This document shows positions 30,844-39,305 of a stretch of 64,000 nucleotides of DNA, piece by piece. Each line of letters starts with the position of its first letter. Within the stretch, counting starts at the first letter, position 1. Below the pieces are notes generated by a model. That model saw only the letters and a program-made list of their open reading frames with translations. It did not search any database and had not been told where the DNA came from. Both the position numbers and the translations under genes were made by a program. The stretch is from Hoyosella subflava DQS3-9A1 (GTDB lineage Bacteria; Actinomycetota; Actinomycetes; Mycobacteriales; Mycobacteriaceae), in the NCBI RefSeq assembly GCF_000214175.1, contig NC_015564.1, forward strand, positions 3,844,001 to 3,908,000. Reading direction: 5' to 3'.

Positions 30844-32094
30844 CTACACCTTTGTAGCTGGCGCTGATTCCGCAAACTTCGCGAGAACCTTTTCTCGCTT
30901 GCTCGGGTCGATGTTAGCTTGCGAGATATCCCCGTCGTAGTGGGCAAGGACTCGCTTGTCCATAATCTTGCGCCACAGCGGGGGAACCAGGGCGACGACG
31001 ATCATCGTGGCGTAACCAGCCGGCAACTGCGGGGCGCCGTCCATGCTGCGTAACGTCTGGTAGCGGCGCGTTGGGTTCGCATGGTGGTCACTGTGTCGCT
31101 GCAAGTGGTAAAGAAGCACGTTTGTGCAGATGCGGTCACTGTTCCAACTGTGCTCAGGCGTGCAGCGCTCGTAACGGCCGCTTGGCAGCGTCTTCCGGCG
31201 CAGGCCGTAGTGCTCCAGATAGTTCACCGCCTCTAGCAGGGTGAAACCGAAGACGGCCTGGATAACCAGGTAAGGGAGCACGTTCCAGATGCTGTAGCCG
31301 TCCAGCACGCCCGCAAAGCTGAGTGCCTGCAATCCGATCAGAATCGAACCAAATAGCGCGACGGACATCAGCCATGCGTTAAGCACGTCGTTCTTGAGCG
31401 TCCAATGTGAGGTACCGAGGCGGCCGAAGCGCGCCTTCTCGATCTCCCATGCTGACGTCAGGCTGCCACGAACGGTCCGTGGCCAGAATCGGTAGAAGGA
31501 CTCACCGAAGCGCGATGACGCTGGGTCTTCAGGCGTTGCGACTCGAACGTGGTGCCCACGGTTGTGCTCGATGAAGAAGTGCCCGTAAAAGGTCTGCGCA
31601 AGAACGATCCGGGACAGCCAGCGCTCGTTCTCTTCCTTCTTATGGCCGAGTTCGTGCGCGGTGTTGATTCCGATCCCCGCTGTGACACCCACGGTGGTCG
31701 CGAGACCCAGGCTTTCGACGACGCTTAATGTGCCCGAAGCCCAGAGGTACACCGCGGCCAGCAGGCCGGCGTACTGAAGAGGAATATAAAGGTAGGTGCA
31801 CCACCGGTAGAACTTGTCATTCTCGAGTTCCTCGATGAACTCGTCCGGCGGGTTCTGTCCGTCGTCACCGAGAAGAACGTCGATCAGCGGGATCAAAACG
31901 AAGACAATGACGATTCCGGCCCACCAGAATCCGCCCCATCCGGTCGCGGAAACAAGTCCCCACGCGATGAACGTGGCGGCTGAGGGTATGAGAGAGAGCA
32001 GCCAGAGGTAGCGCTTCCGGTCCCGCCAGCGCTCGAGCGCAGCAGAATCGCGCTCCCCGGACTCGGCAACAATGCCTTCGGTCGGTGCAGACAT
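30844..32094 (-). CDS. alkB: alkane 1-monooxygenase AlkB
   Basis: 416-residue integral membrane di-iron hydroxylase that oxidises n-alkanes to primary alcohols. Several membrane spans; the histidine boxes are HELGH (147-151), EHNRGHH (176-182) and LQRHSDHH, and the NYLEHYGL motif typical of AlkB is present. First gene of alkB-rubA1-rubA2-rubB. ATG 32094 with a weak ribosome site. Operator-like TAGAC repeats precede it. Confidence 0.97.
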   Translation of the reverse strand: MSAPTEGIVAESGERDSAALERWRDRKRYLWLLSLIPSAATFIAWGLVSATGWGGFWWAGIVIVFVLIPLIDVLLGDDGQNPPDEFIEELENDKFYRWCTYLYIPLQYAGLLAAVYLWASGTLSVVESLGLATTVGVTAGIGINTAHELGHKKEENERWLSRIVLAQTFYGHFFIEHNRGHHVRVATPEDPASSRFGESFYRFWPRTVRGSLTSAWEIEKARFGRLGTSHWTLKNDVLNAWLMSVALFGSILIGLQALSFAGVLDGYSIWNVLPYLVIQAVFGFTLLEAVNYLEHYGLRRKTLPSGRYERCTPEHSWNSDRICTNVLLYHLQRHSDHHANPTRRYQTLRSMDGAPQLPAGYATMIVVALVPPLWRKIMDKRVLAHYDGDISQANIDPSKREKVLAKFAESAPATKV

Positions 32095-32112
32095 TTACAT
32101 CATGCCTAACTA

Positions 32113-32129
32113 TGTCTACGTGCTAGACC
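32113..32129. promoter_or_regulatory. 17-bp dyad before alkB matching the TetR operator
   Basis: TGTCTACGTGCTAGACC, centred 27 nt before the alkB start, aligns gap-free with TGTCAACGAACTTGACA before the TetR gene (12 of 17 identical, same 6-5-6 layout). Confidence 0.65.
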
Positions 32130-32183
32130 CCGATGTCGTAGCAACTCGTTCTCTTGACTATAGACCCCGAAACGTTCGCTAGC

Positions 32184-32208
32184 TAGACACAGACGCCTAC
32201 TTTGTCTA
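32184..32208. promoter_or_regulatory. distal TAGACA / TGTCTA inverted repeat before alkB
   Basis: TAGACA (32184-32189) and TGTCTA (32203-32208), 13 nt apart. Additional TWGAC half-sites at 32154-32158 and 32161-32165 lie between this and the proximal dyad. Confidence 0.45.
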
Positions 32209-32306
32209 ACTGAATCGGTACAGGCGCTAGCTGCAGCTAGCAGAATGGCGTGCAGTGTGCAGCTAAACCGCCAGTGCAATAGCGTACGAGCCCCTGCTGC
32301 CGCTTG

Positions 32307-33551
32307 CTACCCGACTGCAGGCACGAGAGCCCGGAAAACCTGGGTTCGAGCCGCGTGGGCATGCAGAATGACTTCCGGATCTCGCGCTGGAACCCAGAGC
32401 GCGCCCCCTTGCGGGACATCGATCTCGTCAGCTCCGCAACGCGCTGTGACGCCACCCCGGGTGCAAACAAGGATCTGCGGGCCCGGGTCTATCAGCCCAA
32501 GCGACACGCTGCGATGCAGTCCCGTTGCGTCAAGTTCAATCCGCGACAGGCGGAATTCGGGCGCAGGCGTGTCATAGATGTATTCAGCGGTACCGCCAGG
32601 GCTCGCATTGTGAACCGGCACCGGAAGCGCATCCGACGGAGAGAAGTCGAGCACGCGGAGAAGTTCTGCTACATCAACATGCTTCGGCGTCATACCGCCG
32701 CGTAGAACATTGTCAGAGGTGGCCATCACTTCCACCCCCATGCCGTGCAGATAGGCGTGCAAGCTTCCCGCCGAAACGTACAGACCCTCGCCTGGAGCCA
32801 ACTCCGCATAGTTGAGCAGAGACGCGGTCAGGACGCCTGCGTCACCCGGGTAATGCTCTGCCAACTCGAGTAGCATTTGCGCTTCTCGCCTGAAACGGCC
32901 ATTCTTTGCCCCCTTGAGGTGCCGCACACAACCATCGGTCAGGTCGTCCAGCAACGTTCTCAGGGGCTGTTGAGGCAGGGTGATCCAGGTCGTGAAGAGG
33001 GCCCGTAGTCCCGCCGAGTCTGGTTGTTCAGCAAGCATGTCGCAGTACGGCTTCATTGCCGACCCCGCCAACTCGGTCAGCAGTTTGGCGGTTCGCACGG
33101 GATCGCGGAATCCGGCTAGCGCTTTAAAAGGCGTCAGCGCGACGATCAGTTCCGGTTTGTGATTGTCGTCTTTGTAGTTGCGATGTGCCGCGCTGAGGGC
33201 TATGCCGGCACGGTTTTCGCGGGCGAAACCCTCCTTCGCCTGCTGGAGGCTCGGATGCGCCTGCAACGATAAGGGTTCTTCCGCCGCAAGAACTTTCAGG
33301 AGGAAGGGAAGCTTTTCCCCGTGGTCCGTGGCCACCCGCTTTCCGAGCGTGCTACCCGGATCAGCGCCGATCATTTCGATGAGGCTGACGCGGTCACCGT
33401 CGCTGACCACCCAGGCTGGGTCAGCCGGGTGTGCCCCCATCCAGAGTTCCGCCTCAGGATGGGGGGCGGGCGTTGGCACCCCCCGCAACTCGGCAAGTGA
33501 GGTCCTCGATCCCCATGCGTAATTCCGGATAGGGCAGTCGAGCAATCGCAC
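32307..33551 (-). CDS. manA: mannose-6-phosphate isomerase
   Basis: 414 residues, type I zinc isomerase interconverting fructose-6-P and mannose-6-P. Start MRLLDCPIRNYAWGSRT, then LQAHPS (zinc ligand His), and YDDNHKPELI-like KDDNHKPELIVAL with ligand Glu; C-terminal half cupin. GTG start overlaps the preceding gene stop by one base (TAGTG), so it is in an operon with the SIS-like gene and manB, feeding GDP-mannose for LAM, mannan and glycolipids. Confidence 0.95.
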   Translation of the reverse strand: MRLLDCPIRNYAWGSRTSLAELRGVPTPAPHPEAELWMGAHPADPAWVVSDGDRVSLIEMIGADPGSTLGKRVATDHGEKLPFLLKVLAAEEPLSLQAHPSLQQAKEGFARENRAGIALSAAHRNYKDDNHKPELIVALTPFKALAGFRDPVRTAKLLTELAGSAMKPYCDMLAEQPDSAGLRALFTTWITLPQQPLRTLLDDLTDGCVRHLKGAKNGRFRREAQMLLELAEHYPGDAGVLTASLLNYAELAPGEGLYVSAGSLHAYLHGMGVEVMATSDNVLRGGMTPKHVDVAELLRVLDFSPSDALPVPVHNASPGGTAEYIYDTPAPEFRLSRIELDATGLHRSVSLGLIDPGPQILVCTRGGVTARCGADEIDVPQGGALWVPARDPEVILHAHAARTQVFRALVPAVG

Positions 33552-34711
33552 TAGTGAGCCCCCACCATCTGCACATACACCGCGGCCATTTCGAGCCGCG
33601 ACGCAAGGACCATCAGTTCACACAGTTCCTTCATCTTGCCTCTATCGGACTGCCCTTCGGCACTGAACGCTCGACTTCCATCCCGGGGCAGGACCTGTTG
33701 GTGTTCCACGCCCGGCAGCTTTCCGTCCGCCGTATGCTCGGGCACGACTAGCACCGCGTTGCCCCGAAGGAGGGCACTCCGGCGCTCAGCCTCTGCACGA
33801 TCGCGACTGGTCGCGAGTAGCAGGACACGAAGCGGGGCTATGGGCGGCGGCCCATCGAGCTGCGGATCGTGAAAGAGCGGATCGAAACCTGGCGGAACAC
33901 TAACTGACGCCAACACCGGCAGACCACTCAGCACACCCGCGAGATCCGCATCGGGAGCCAGGTGACCCCCGATCCGCACGAATATCTCCGACGCGTGGGA
34001 AGCGACCGCGCGGCTGGCTGCTGAATCCGCCGCAATCACGACACGGTGATTCGTTACCTTCTCGACCAACGATTTCGCTGGGTTCTCGTAGGTTTCACGC
34101 TGCGGATGATTCAGCAGCGCCTCATGGTCGAGGGCATCGGCGCACGCCATCAGGTCCATCTGAACGCCATCGTGCAGGGCCCCTTCCATGGCCGTGAGAA
34201 CTGTCGCGATAGCCGCGATATACCCAGCCATCGCGAACGGATCTGGCACGATAACGCGCGGGGGCAGCGTGATCGCCCTGCCCGAGCCAGCTGCCTGCAG
34301 CGGCCCGCCATCAGGTGCCACCACGACAACTTCGCATCCGTGGCGTACGGCCCGGTCTACCGATTCGACGAGAACTGGATCCCCCGCATCGTCACCGGCG
34401 AGGATGACCACGTCGAGCGGACCCACCCAGGTTGGCGCATGATCGGCTGCCACCACCGGCATAGCGAACTGCCGCGAAAACGCCGCGCATACGGTTTCGA
34501 CCGCGCTGAGCGCCGATCCGCGCCGGGCCACGAGGACGAGACTTCGCGGCCGCGCGGTGGAAAGCGCGGCCAGCGCGCCCTCATCGGCAGCGACCGCCGC
34601 GGCCCGAACCTGGGCGCCCGACAGGGCAGCACTGCGGAGCAGTCCCTCGCGGTCAGCTGCCAATAGTCCATCCGCATCATCGAGCCCAACGCCTGGCAGT
34701 AGTGTGTCCAT
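33551..34711 (-). CDS. SIS/TobH-like protein in the mannose operon (Rv3256c-like)
   Basis: 386 residues from ATG 34711 (GGAGAGGGG 8 nt upstream). Rossmann-like half with LVLVARRGSALSAVET and VVILAGDDAGDPVLVESV resembles the sugar isomerase (SIS) fold of the bifunctional phosphoglucose/phosphomannose isomerases, but I see no complete active-site set. Sits between manB and manA as Rv3256c does, so a role in mannose metabolism is likely by context only. Confidence 0.78.
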   Translation of the reverse strand: MDTLLPGVGLDDADGLLAADREGLLRSAALSGAQVRAAAVAADEGALAALSTARPRSLVLVARRGSALSAVETVCAAFSRQFAMPVVAADHAPTWVGPLDVVILAGDDAGDPVLVESVDRAVRHGCEVVVVAPDGGPLQAAGSGRAITLPPRVIVPDPFAMAGYIAAIATVLTAMEGALHDGVQMDLMACADALDHEALLNHPQRETYENPAKSLVEKVTNHRVVIAADSAASRAVASHASEIFVRIGGHLAPDADLAGVLSGLPVLASVSVPPGFDPLFHDPQLDGPPPIAPLRVLLLATSRDRAEAERRSALLRGNAVLVVPEHTADGKLPGVEHQQVLPRDGSRAFSAEGQSDRGKMKELCELMVLASRLEMAAVYVQMVGAH

Positions 34712-34813
34712 CGAAGCCACCCCTCTCCAGTGCATTCCGGCCTAGCTGGACAAAGCGTCAAACTAGGGGCTCGAGCTGCTTCACTACTTATTATCGCCTC
34801 TTCCCTTGGTGTA

Positions 34814-36181
34814 TTACCGGCGGACGATCGCTAAAACCTCATTTGTGATCTCGCGGACGCGCTCACTGTCCCGGGCTTCGACATTGAGCCTCAACAATGG
34901 CTCCGTGTTTGATGCGCGGAGATTGAACCACTCACCGCTCTCGAGGTCAATAGTGAGTCCATCAAGCCAGTCGACCTGCGTCGCGCGATCCTTGAATTCG
35001 CTGGCGACCTCGTCCATCCGCTGCCGAGCATCTGGCACAGTCGAGTTGATTTCTCCCGAGGCTGCGTACCGTTCGTACTCTTCCATCAGGCCGGAGAGAG
35101 GACGCTCCTGCTCGCCTAGCGCTGACAGCACGTGCAGCGCAGCGAGCATGCCGGAGTCAGCACCCCAGAAGTCCCGGAAGTAGTAGTGCGCAGAATGCTC
35201 ACCGCCGAAGATCGCGCGGGTCTCCGCCATCGTTTGCTTGATGAAAGAGTGACCGACCCGAGTTCGCACCGCCCGCCCGCCTCGTTCTGCCACAAGTTCC
35301 GGGACGGAACGCGACGTGATCAAGTTGTGAATGATGGTTCCGCCTGGCTCCTTCGCGAGCTCACGATCCGCCACAAGTGCGGTCACTGCCGATGGAGAGA
35401 CGGGTTCGCCGCGCTCATCGACTACGAAGCACCGATCAGCATCGCCATCAAACGCTAGCCCGATGTCCGCACCGGTCTCCCTGACGTAGTTCTGCAGATC
35501 GACGAGATTGGCGGGATCAAGCGGGTTCGCTTCGTGATTGGGGAAAGAGCCGTCAAGTTCGAAGTAGAGCGGCTTCAACTCGACGTTGAGCGATCGGAAG
35601 ACCGCAGGAACCGTATAACCGCCCATCCCGTTGCCGGCATCGACCGCGACAGTGAGCGTCCGGAGCCGCTCCAAGTCAACGAGACTGCGAACGAACGCAG
35701 CGTAGTCCTCAAGCACTTCCCGCTTCGTGAGGCGACCAGGAGCGCCGTCGAATTGCGGAACACCTTCAATGACCTCGCCGGAGATTTGCGCAAGACCTGT
35801 GTCCTGGCCTACAGGCCTAGCCCCTGCACGACATAGCTTTATCCCGTTGTACCGGGCAGGGTTGTGGCTAGCCGTGAACATCGCACCCGGGCACTCAAGA
35901 CGACCGGATGCAAAGTAAAGCGCATCCGTAGAGGCGAGGCCGATATGCACCACGTCGAGCCCCTGCGCCATCACTCCCTCGGAGAAGGCTTCCACCAGCC
36001 CCGGGGACGACTCCCGCATGTCATGCCCGACGACGACACGCTGAGCGCCTTCGTCACGAACCAGCCGGGAAAAGGCGCCGCCGACGTCGCGGACAAAGGC
36101 TCCGTCGATCTGTTCTCCGACGACACCACGAACGTCGTATGCCTTGATCACCGAGTTCACGGCGTCGGCCGAACGACTCAT
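34814..36181 (-). CDS. manB: phosphomannomutase / phosphoglucomutase
   Basis: 455 residues, alpha-D-phosphohexomutase. Phosphoserine loop TASHNPARYNGIKL, metal-binding loop AFDGDADRCFVVDERG, sugar-binding GGEHSAHYYFRDF, and the C-terminal phosphate-binding RASNTEPLLRLNVEA. Converts mannose-6-P to mannose-1-P for GDP-mannose. Same strand as manA and 102 nt upstream of the SIS-like gene. Confidence 0.95.
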   Translation of the reverse strand: MSRSADAVNSVIKAYDVRGVVGEQIDGAFVRDVGGAFSRLVRDEGAQRVVVGHDMRESSPGLVEAFSEGVMAQGLDVVHIGLASTDALYFASGRLECPGAMFTASHNPARYNGIKLCRAGARPVGQDTGLAQISGEVIEGVPQFDGAPGRLTKREVLEDYAAFVRSLVDLERLRTLTVAVDAGNGMGGYTVPAVFRSLNVELKPLYFELDGSFPNHEANPLDPANLVDLQNYVRETGADIGLAFDGDADRCFVVDERGEPVSPSAVTALVADRELAKEPGGTIIHNLITSRSVPELVAERGGRAVRTRVGHSFIKQTMAETRAIFGGEHSAHYYFRDFWGADSGMLAALHVLSALGEQERPLSGLMEEYERYAASGEINSTVPDARQRMDEVASEFKDRATQVDWLDGLTIDLESGEWFNLRASNTEPLLRLNVEARDSERVREITNEVLAIVRR

Positions 36182-36265
36182 CTAGAACACTCCTGTCAGC
36201 ACTGAACAGCCCGGGTTTTGAGTCAGCCTAGCCGCAGCTAACTACAGGCGTGCGATAAGGAGCCG

Positions 36266-36634
36266 TCAGAAGACGGGGGATTCGATGCCTGGCGCTGGAA
36301 GCGCCCGCAGATGTGAGCGACGGGACTGCGTTTCGCGGTAGAACGGCTCGTCGCCTGGCGAGTCTAGGTCAACTTCGCCCGGGACAGTGCAGTCCCCTGT
36401 CCCTGGAACGGACTCGGCCGGAAGCGCGTCAACGGGTGACCAATGCCGGATCAGCTCCCAGTTGCGCGGCGCAGTGATCCGCAGCGCATGAGCTTCACAC
36501 AGATCCCACGAGTGCGGACCATCGCTGTCCGTGAGGGGCTCAACAACGGCGAGAGACTCTGCGTACACATAAGTCAGCGTTGCCACTGCGGGGCCTCTGC
36601 ACCCTGGTTTACAACAGCGCCGCACGATACTCAC
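36266..36634 (-). CDS. DUF3499 conserved actinobacterial protein
   Basis: About 122 residues if started at GTG 36634 (SIVRRCCKPGCRG); frame open to 36670. Cysteine cluster CCKPGC near the N-terminus and SWDLCEAH later suggest a metal-binding knot. ATLTYVYAESLAVVEPL is the family core. Found next to manB in mycobacteria (Rv3258c). Function unknown. Confidence 0.82.
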   Translation of the reverse strand: MSIVRRCCKPGCRGPAVATLTYVYAESLAVVEPLTDSDGPHSWDLCEAHALRITAPRNWELIRHWSPVDALPAESVPGTGDCTVPGEVDLDSPGDEPFYRETQSRRSHLRALPAPGIESPVF

Positions 36635-36749
36635 AAGACTGGAGGCTAACCCGCCAGAGCCAATAATCATGCGATTGACGCGGCGAGTCTCAACCTCGTG
36701 TCGAGGTGTCGAGACTTAGCGTCCTGGCAGCGGGCGGTAAAGTGCCGCC

Positions 36750-37277
36750 ATGACCCGAAAGCGCGCCGTCACTCCGCGAAGCTCTGCACGAACCCCGCAC
36801 GGCGCCGCATCCCCGATCTCGGCGGCACGCAGACGGTCCACCCGAGCAATTGAAAGACGTGGCCGCGGATTGCGCGGGCGACTCGTTCAGCAGTCCGTAC
36901 CCACGTGGAAGTCACGCGCCCAAAAGTTCGATGCTGTTGCACTCGCTGCGTTCGAGCCGATCGAAGTCCGATGGCACAAACGCCTCGGGGAACTCGACAT
37001 CGCCGTCGATGAGGTGCCGATGATTCGTGCGCTCAACCCTGAGTCTGTGACGTGGCCACCGGAGATCGTCGCTGACGGCCCGGTACCCCTGTCTCGCCTT
37101 GTTCCTGCAGGGATCGACAAGCGGGGGCAGGCAACGCGAGCCCGGATTGTGTTATTTCGTCGCGCGCTCGAGCTAAGGGCGGAAACTGCGGAAGAACTCA
37201 CACAGCTTGTTCACGACATCCTCGTCGAACAGGTGGCGACGTACCTCGGACTATCTCCTGACGAGGTGGATTCGTAA
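36750..37277 (+). CDS. zincin-like metallopeptidase family protein, degenerate active site (Rv3259-like)
   Basis: 175 residues. A basic N-terminus (~55 residues, RRSTRAIERRGRGLRGR) precedes a domain with FDAVALAAFEPIEVRW... and RIVLFRRALELRAETAEEL, which I associate with the Zincin_1 family. At the expected HExxH site the sequence reads HDILVEQVATYLG: the metal-binding histidines are missing. A non-catalytic or differently acting protein is likely. Divergent from the DUF3499 gene. Confidence 0.7.
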   Translation: MTRKRAVTPRSSARTPHGAASPISAARRRSTRAIERRGRGLRGRLVQQSVPTWKSRAQKFDAVALAAFEPIEVRWHKRLGELDIAVDEVPMIRALNPESVTWPPEIVADGPVPLSRLVPAGIDKRGQATRARIVLFRRALELRAETAEELTQLVHDILVEQVATYLGLSPDEVDS

Positions 37278-37552
37278 TCCGGCATTACGGGCAGAACCGA
37301 TCTTGGCGATTTCAAGCCCTCTTGCAAAGCGAGGCACAATGCTTGTAATTACCTCGCCTACATAAATACATCGGGAATTTGTCTATCGGATTGAGCAGAG
37401 ATACGCGACGATACGCTGCACCCCTAGGACTCAATTGCGCAATAGGTAGCAATGGCTATTACAGGACGATCGCAACGAATTCGGGGAAACTGCGTTTCTC
37501 TCAGCAATCTCACAGCTTCCAGCTCGGTGCATCTAGCAATCGAGCCGAGCCC

Positions 37553-37957
37553 TCAGACGATCCCGCGCTTGAGACGACGACGCTCGCGCTCTGACAGGCC
37601 GCCCCAGATACCGAACCGCTCGTCGTTCGCCAGCGCATACTCCAGGCACTCATCGCGAACTTCGCAGCCGAGGCAGATGCGCTTAGCTTCCCTGGTAGAC
37701 CCACCCTTTTCCGGAAAGAAGGCCTCCGGGTCCGTCTGCGCACAGAGGGCGCGATCCTGCCACTCCTCATGTACGACTTCAAAGAGATCGTCAAACTCTG
37801 CTTCGACCAAACTCAGGTGTGGCCGACCCCCTTCTCCGCGCCCGCGCGCCGCATCAACGGCGAATTCGGCAGCCTCCCTGGCTTCCGGAATTCCGTCACT
37901 GGATGAATGAGTCAACATCGATGTGGATGGTTCGCTGAATCCCTGAAAGTGCGGCAT
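37553..37957 (-). CDS. whiB2: WhiB-family regulator WhiB2
   Basis: 134 residues from ATG 37957; the conserved part starts near residue 66 (EWQDRALCAQTDPEAFFP) and is almost identical to mycobacterial WhiB2. Cluster cysteines: 72, 95, 98 and 104. GIWGG turn and C-terminal RERRRLKRG. The N-terminal ~65 residues are acidic and not conserved; starts at 37996 or 37918 are also possible. WhiB2 is needed for septation and corresponds to Streptomyces WhiB. Confidence 0.94.
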   Translation of the reverse strand: MPHFQGFSEPSTSMLTHSSSDGIPEAREAAEFAVDAARGRGEGGRPHLSLVEAEFDDLFEVVHEEWQDRALCAQTDPEAFFPEKGGSTREAKRICLGCEVRDECLEYALANDERFGIWGGLSERERRRLKRGIV

Positions 37958-38303
37958 AGTCTGTATCCCCAACCTGTTGTCGCGCACTGATAGCAATGAA
38001 GTTCACGGTGCCGGACGGCTTATCGCGCGGCGCCGCACAGATGGACAGCCCCATCCCAGTTCCGCACGGCCCCTGTGCGGTGTTCGCCCCATGTCATGGA
38101 GTGAATGACACATGTGTGATTAGACACTTTTTCGGCGGACTCCGCAAGTAAACGGAAAAGATTCCCTACCACTTCTCACCCCTATCACGAATGACGACAC
38201 GGACGGCAAATGAAGGTATGCCGAATTCATACCGTTCCGCAGCCTCCGGTACACCGCCGCCAGAGCGGGCGGCACCCCCGAAAACCACGTAGGCTGTCAC
38301 TCC
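37958..38303. other. intergenic region between whiB2 and fbiA
   Basis: About 346 nt of divergent promoter DNA. Holds a 19-bp inverted repeat (38092-38110), the palindrome ACACATGTGT (38108-38117), and two GACAC pentamers (38107-38111, 38122-38126), the core I know for WhiA binding in Streptomyces. No coding frame on either strand is credible. Confidence 0.5.
38092..38110. promoter_or_regulatory. inverted repeat upstream of whiB2
   Basis: TGTCAT-N7-ATGACA, perfect 6-bp arms, about 135 nt before the whiB2 start and about 195 nt before fbiA. Followed by GACAC motifs. Confidence 0.5.
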
Positions 38304-39305
38304 GTGAAGCTGACAGTCCTCGCCGGTGGAGTCGGCGGTGCACGATTCCTCGTCGGCGCCCGAGAGGTGCTGCGCCCCGGTTTCGACCCCAGGAATGATA
38401 CGAGCGTACCAGAAATAGGCGATCACAAGATCACTGCGATCGTGAACGTCGGCGATGACGCGTGGATGCACGACCTGCGCCTCTGCCCCGATCTGGACAG
38501 CTGCATGTACACCCTCGGCGGTGGTATTGATGCAGAACGCGGCTGGGGCCGCGCACACGAAACGTGGAATCTCAAAGCTGAGCTCGCAGCCTACGGAGCG
38601 AAGCCGGACTGGTTCGGCCTCGGCGACCGCGATGCGGCAACGCACCTCATACGCAGCCAGATGCTCCGCGCCGGCTACCGGCTGTCTGCGATCACCGAGG
38701 CCCTGTGCACGCGGTGGAACCCTGGCGTGCACCTGCTTCCGGTCAGCGACGACCGCTGCGAGACCTACGCGGTCATCACCGACCCAGAAGACGCTAGCCA
38801 GCGTGCGATCCATTTTCAGGAATGGTGGGTACGCCACCGAGCACAGGTCGAAACCCACAGCTTCGTCTACATCGGAGCCGAAGAGGCCTCCCCGGCTCCC
38901 GGTGTCCTAGAAGCCATCTCGGAAGCTGATGTGATCCTGATCGCGCCCTCCAACCCGGTAGTCAGCATCGCCTCGATTCTCGCCATTCCAGGCGTGCGCG
39001 GGGCCCTGCGAACCGCGTCAGCTCCGATCATCGGTATCTCCCCCATCATCGGCGGGGCCCCGTTGCGGGGCATGGCGGATACCTGCCTGCGAGTGGTCGG
39101 CAGCCAGCCCACCGCACAGGCCGTTGCGGAGTACTACGGTGCACGCACGGACACAGGGATACTCGACGGATGGCTAATACATCCCGGTGATAGAGCCGAG
39201 GTACCAGGAGTCACGTCCCGCACCACTCCGATTCTCATGAGTAGCACCGCGGCCACGGCAGCCATTGTCAGCGAGGCGCTGGAAGTGGCAGGGGTGCGCC
39301 CGTGA
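38304..39305 (+). CDS. fbiA: 2-phospho-L-lactate/PEP transferase of F420 synthesis
   Basis: 333 residues beginning [19 protein letters not shown], the CofD/FbiA nucleotide loop. Joins the phospho-enolpyruvyl or lactyl donor to Fo, making (dehydro-)F420-0. [15 protein letters not shown] and [16 protein letters not shown] are family blocks. GTG 38304; its stop overlaps fbiB start (GTGA), so FbiA and FbiB are coupled. Same order as Rv3261-Rv3262. Confidence 0.95.
   Translation: MKLTVLAGGVGGARFLVGAREVLRPGFDPRNDTSVPEIGDHKITAIVNVGDDAWMHDLRLCPDLDSCMYTLGGGIDAERGWGRAHETWNLKAELAAYGAKPDWFGLGDRDAATHLIRSQMLRAGYRLSAITEALCTRWNPGVHLLPVSDDRCETYAVITDPEDASQRAIHFQEWWVRHRAQVETHSFVYIGAEEASPAPGVLEAISEADVILIAPSNPVVSIASILAIPGVRGALRTASAPIIGISPIIGGAPLRGMADTCLRVVGSQPTAQAVAEYYGARTDTGILDGWLIHPGDRAEVPGVTSRTTPILMSSTAATAAIVSEALEVAGVRP

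Noticed and set aside
36635-36670. 12-codon N-terminal extension of the DUF3499 protein
   Set aside because: Has no ribosome site and lies before the cysteine cluster with which the family normally starts.
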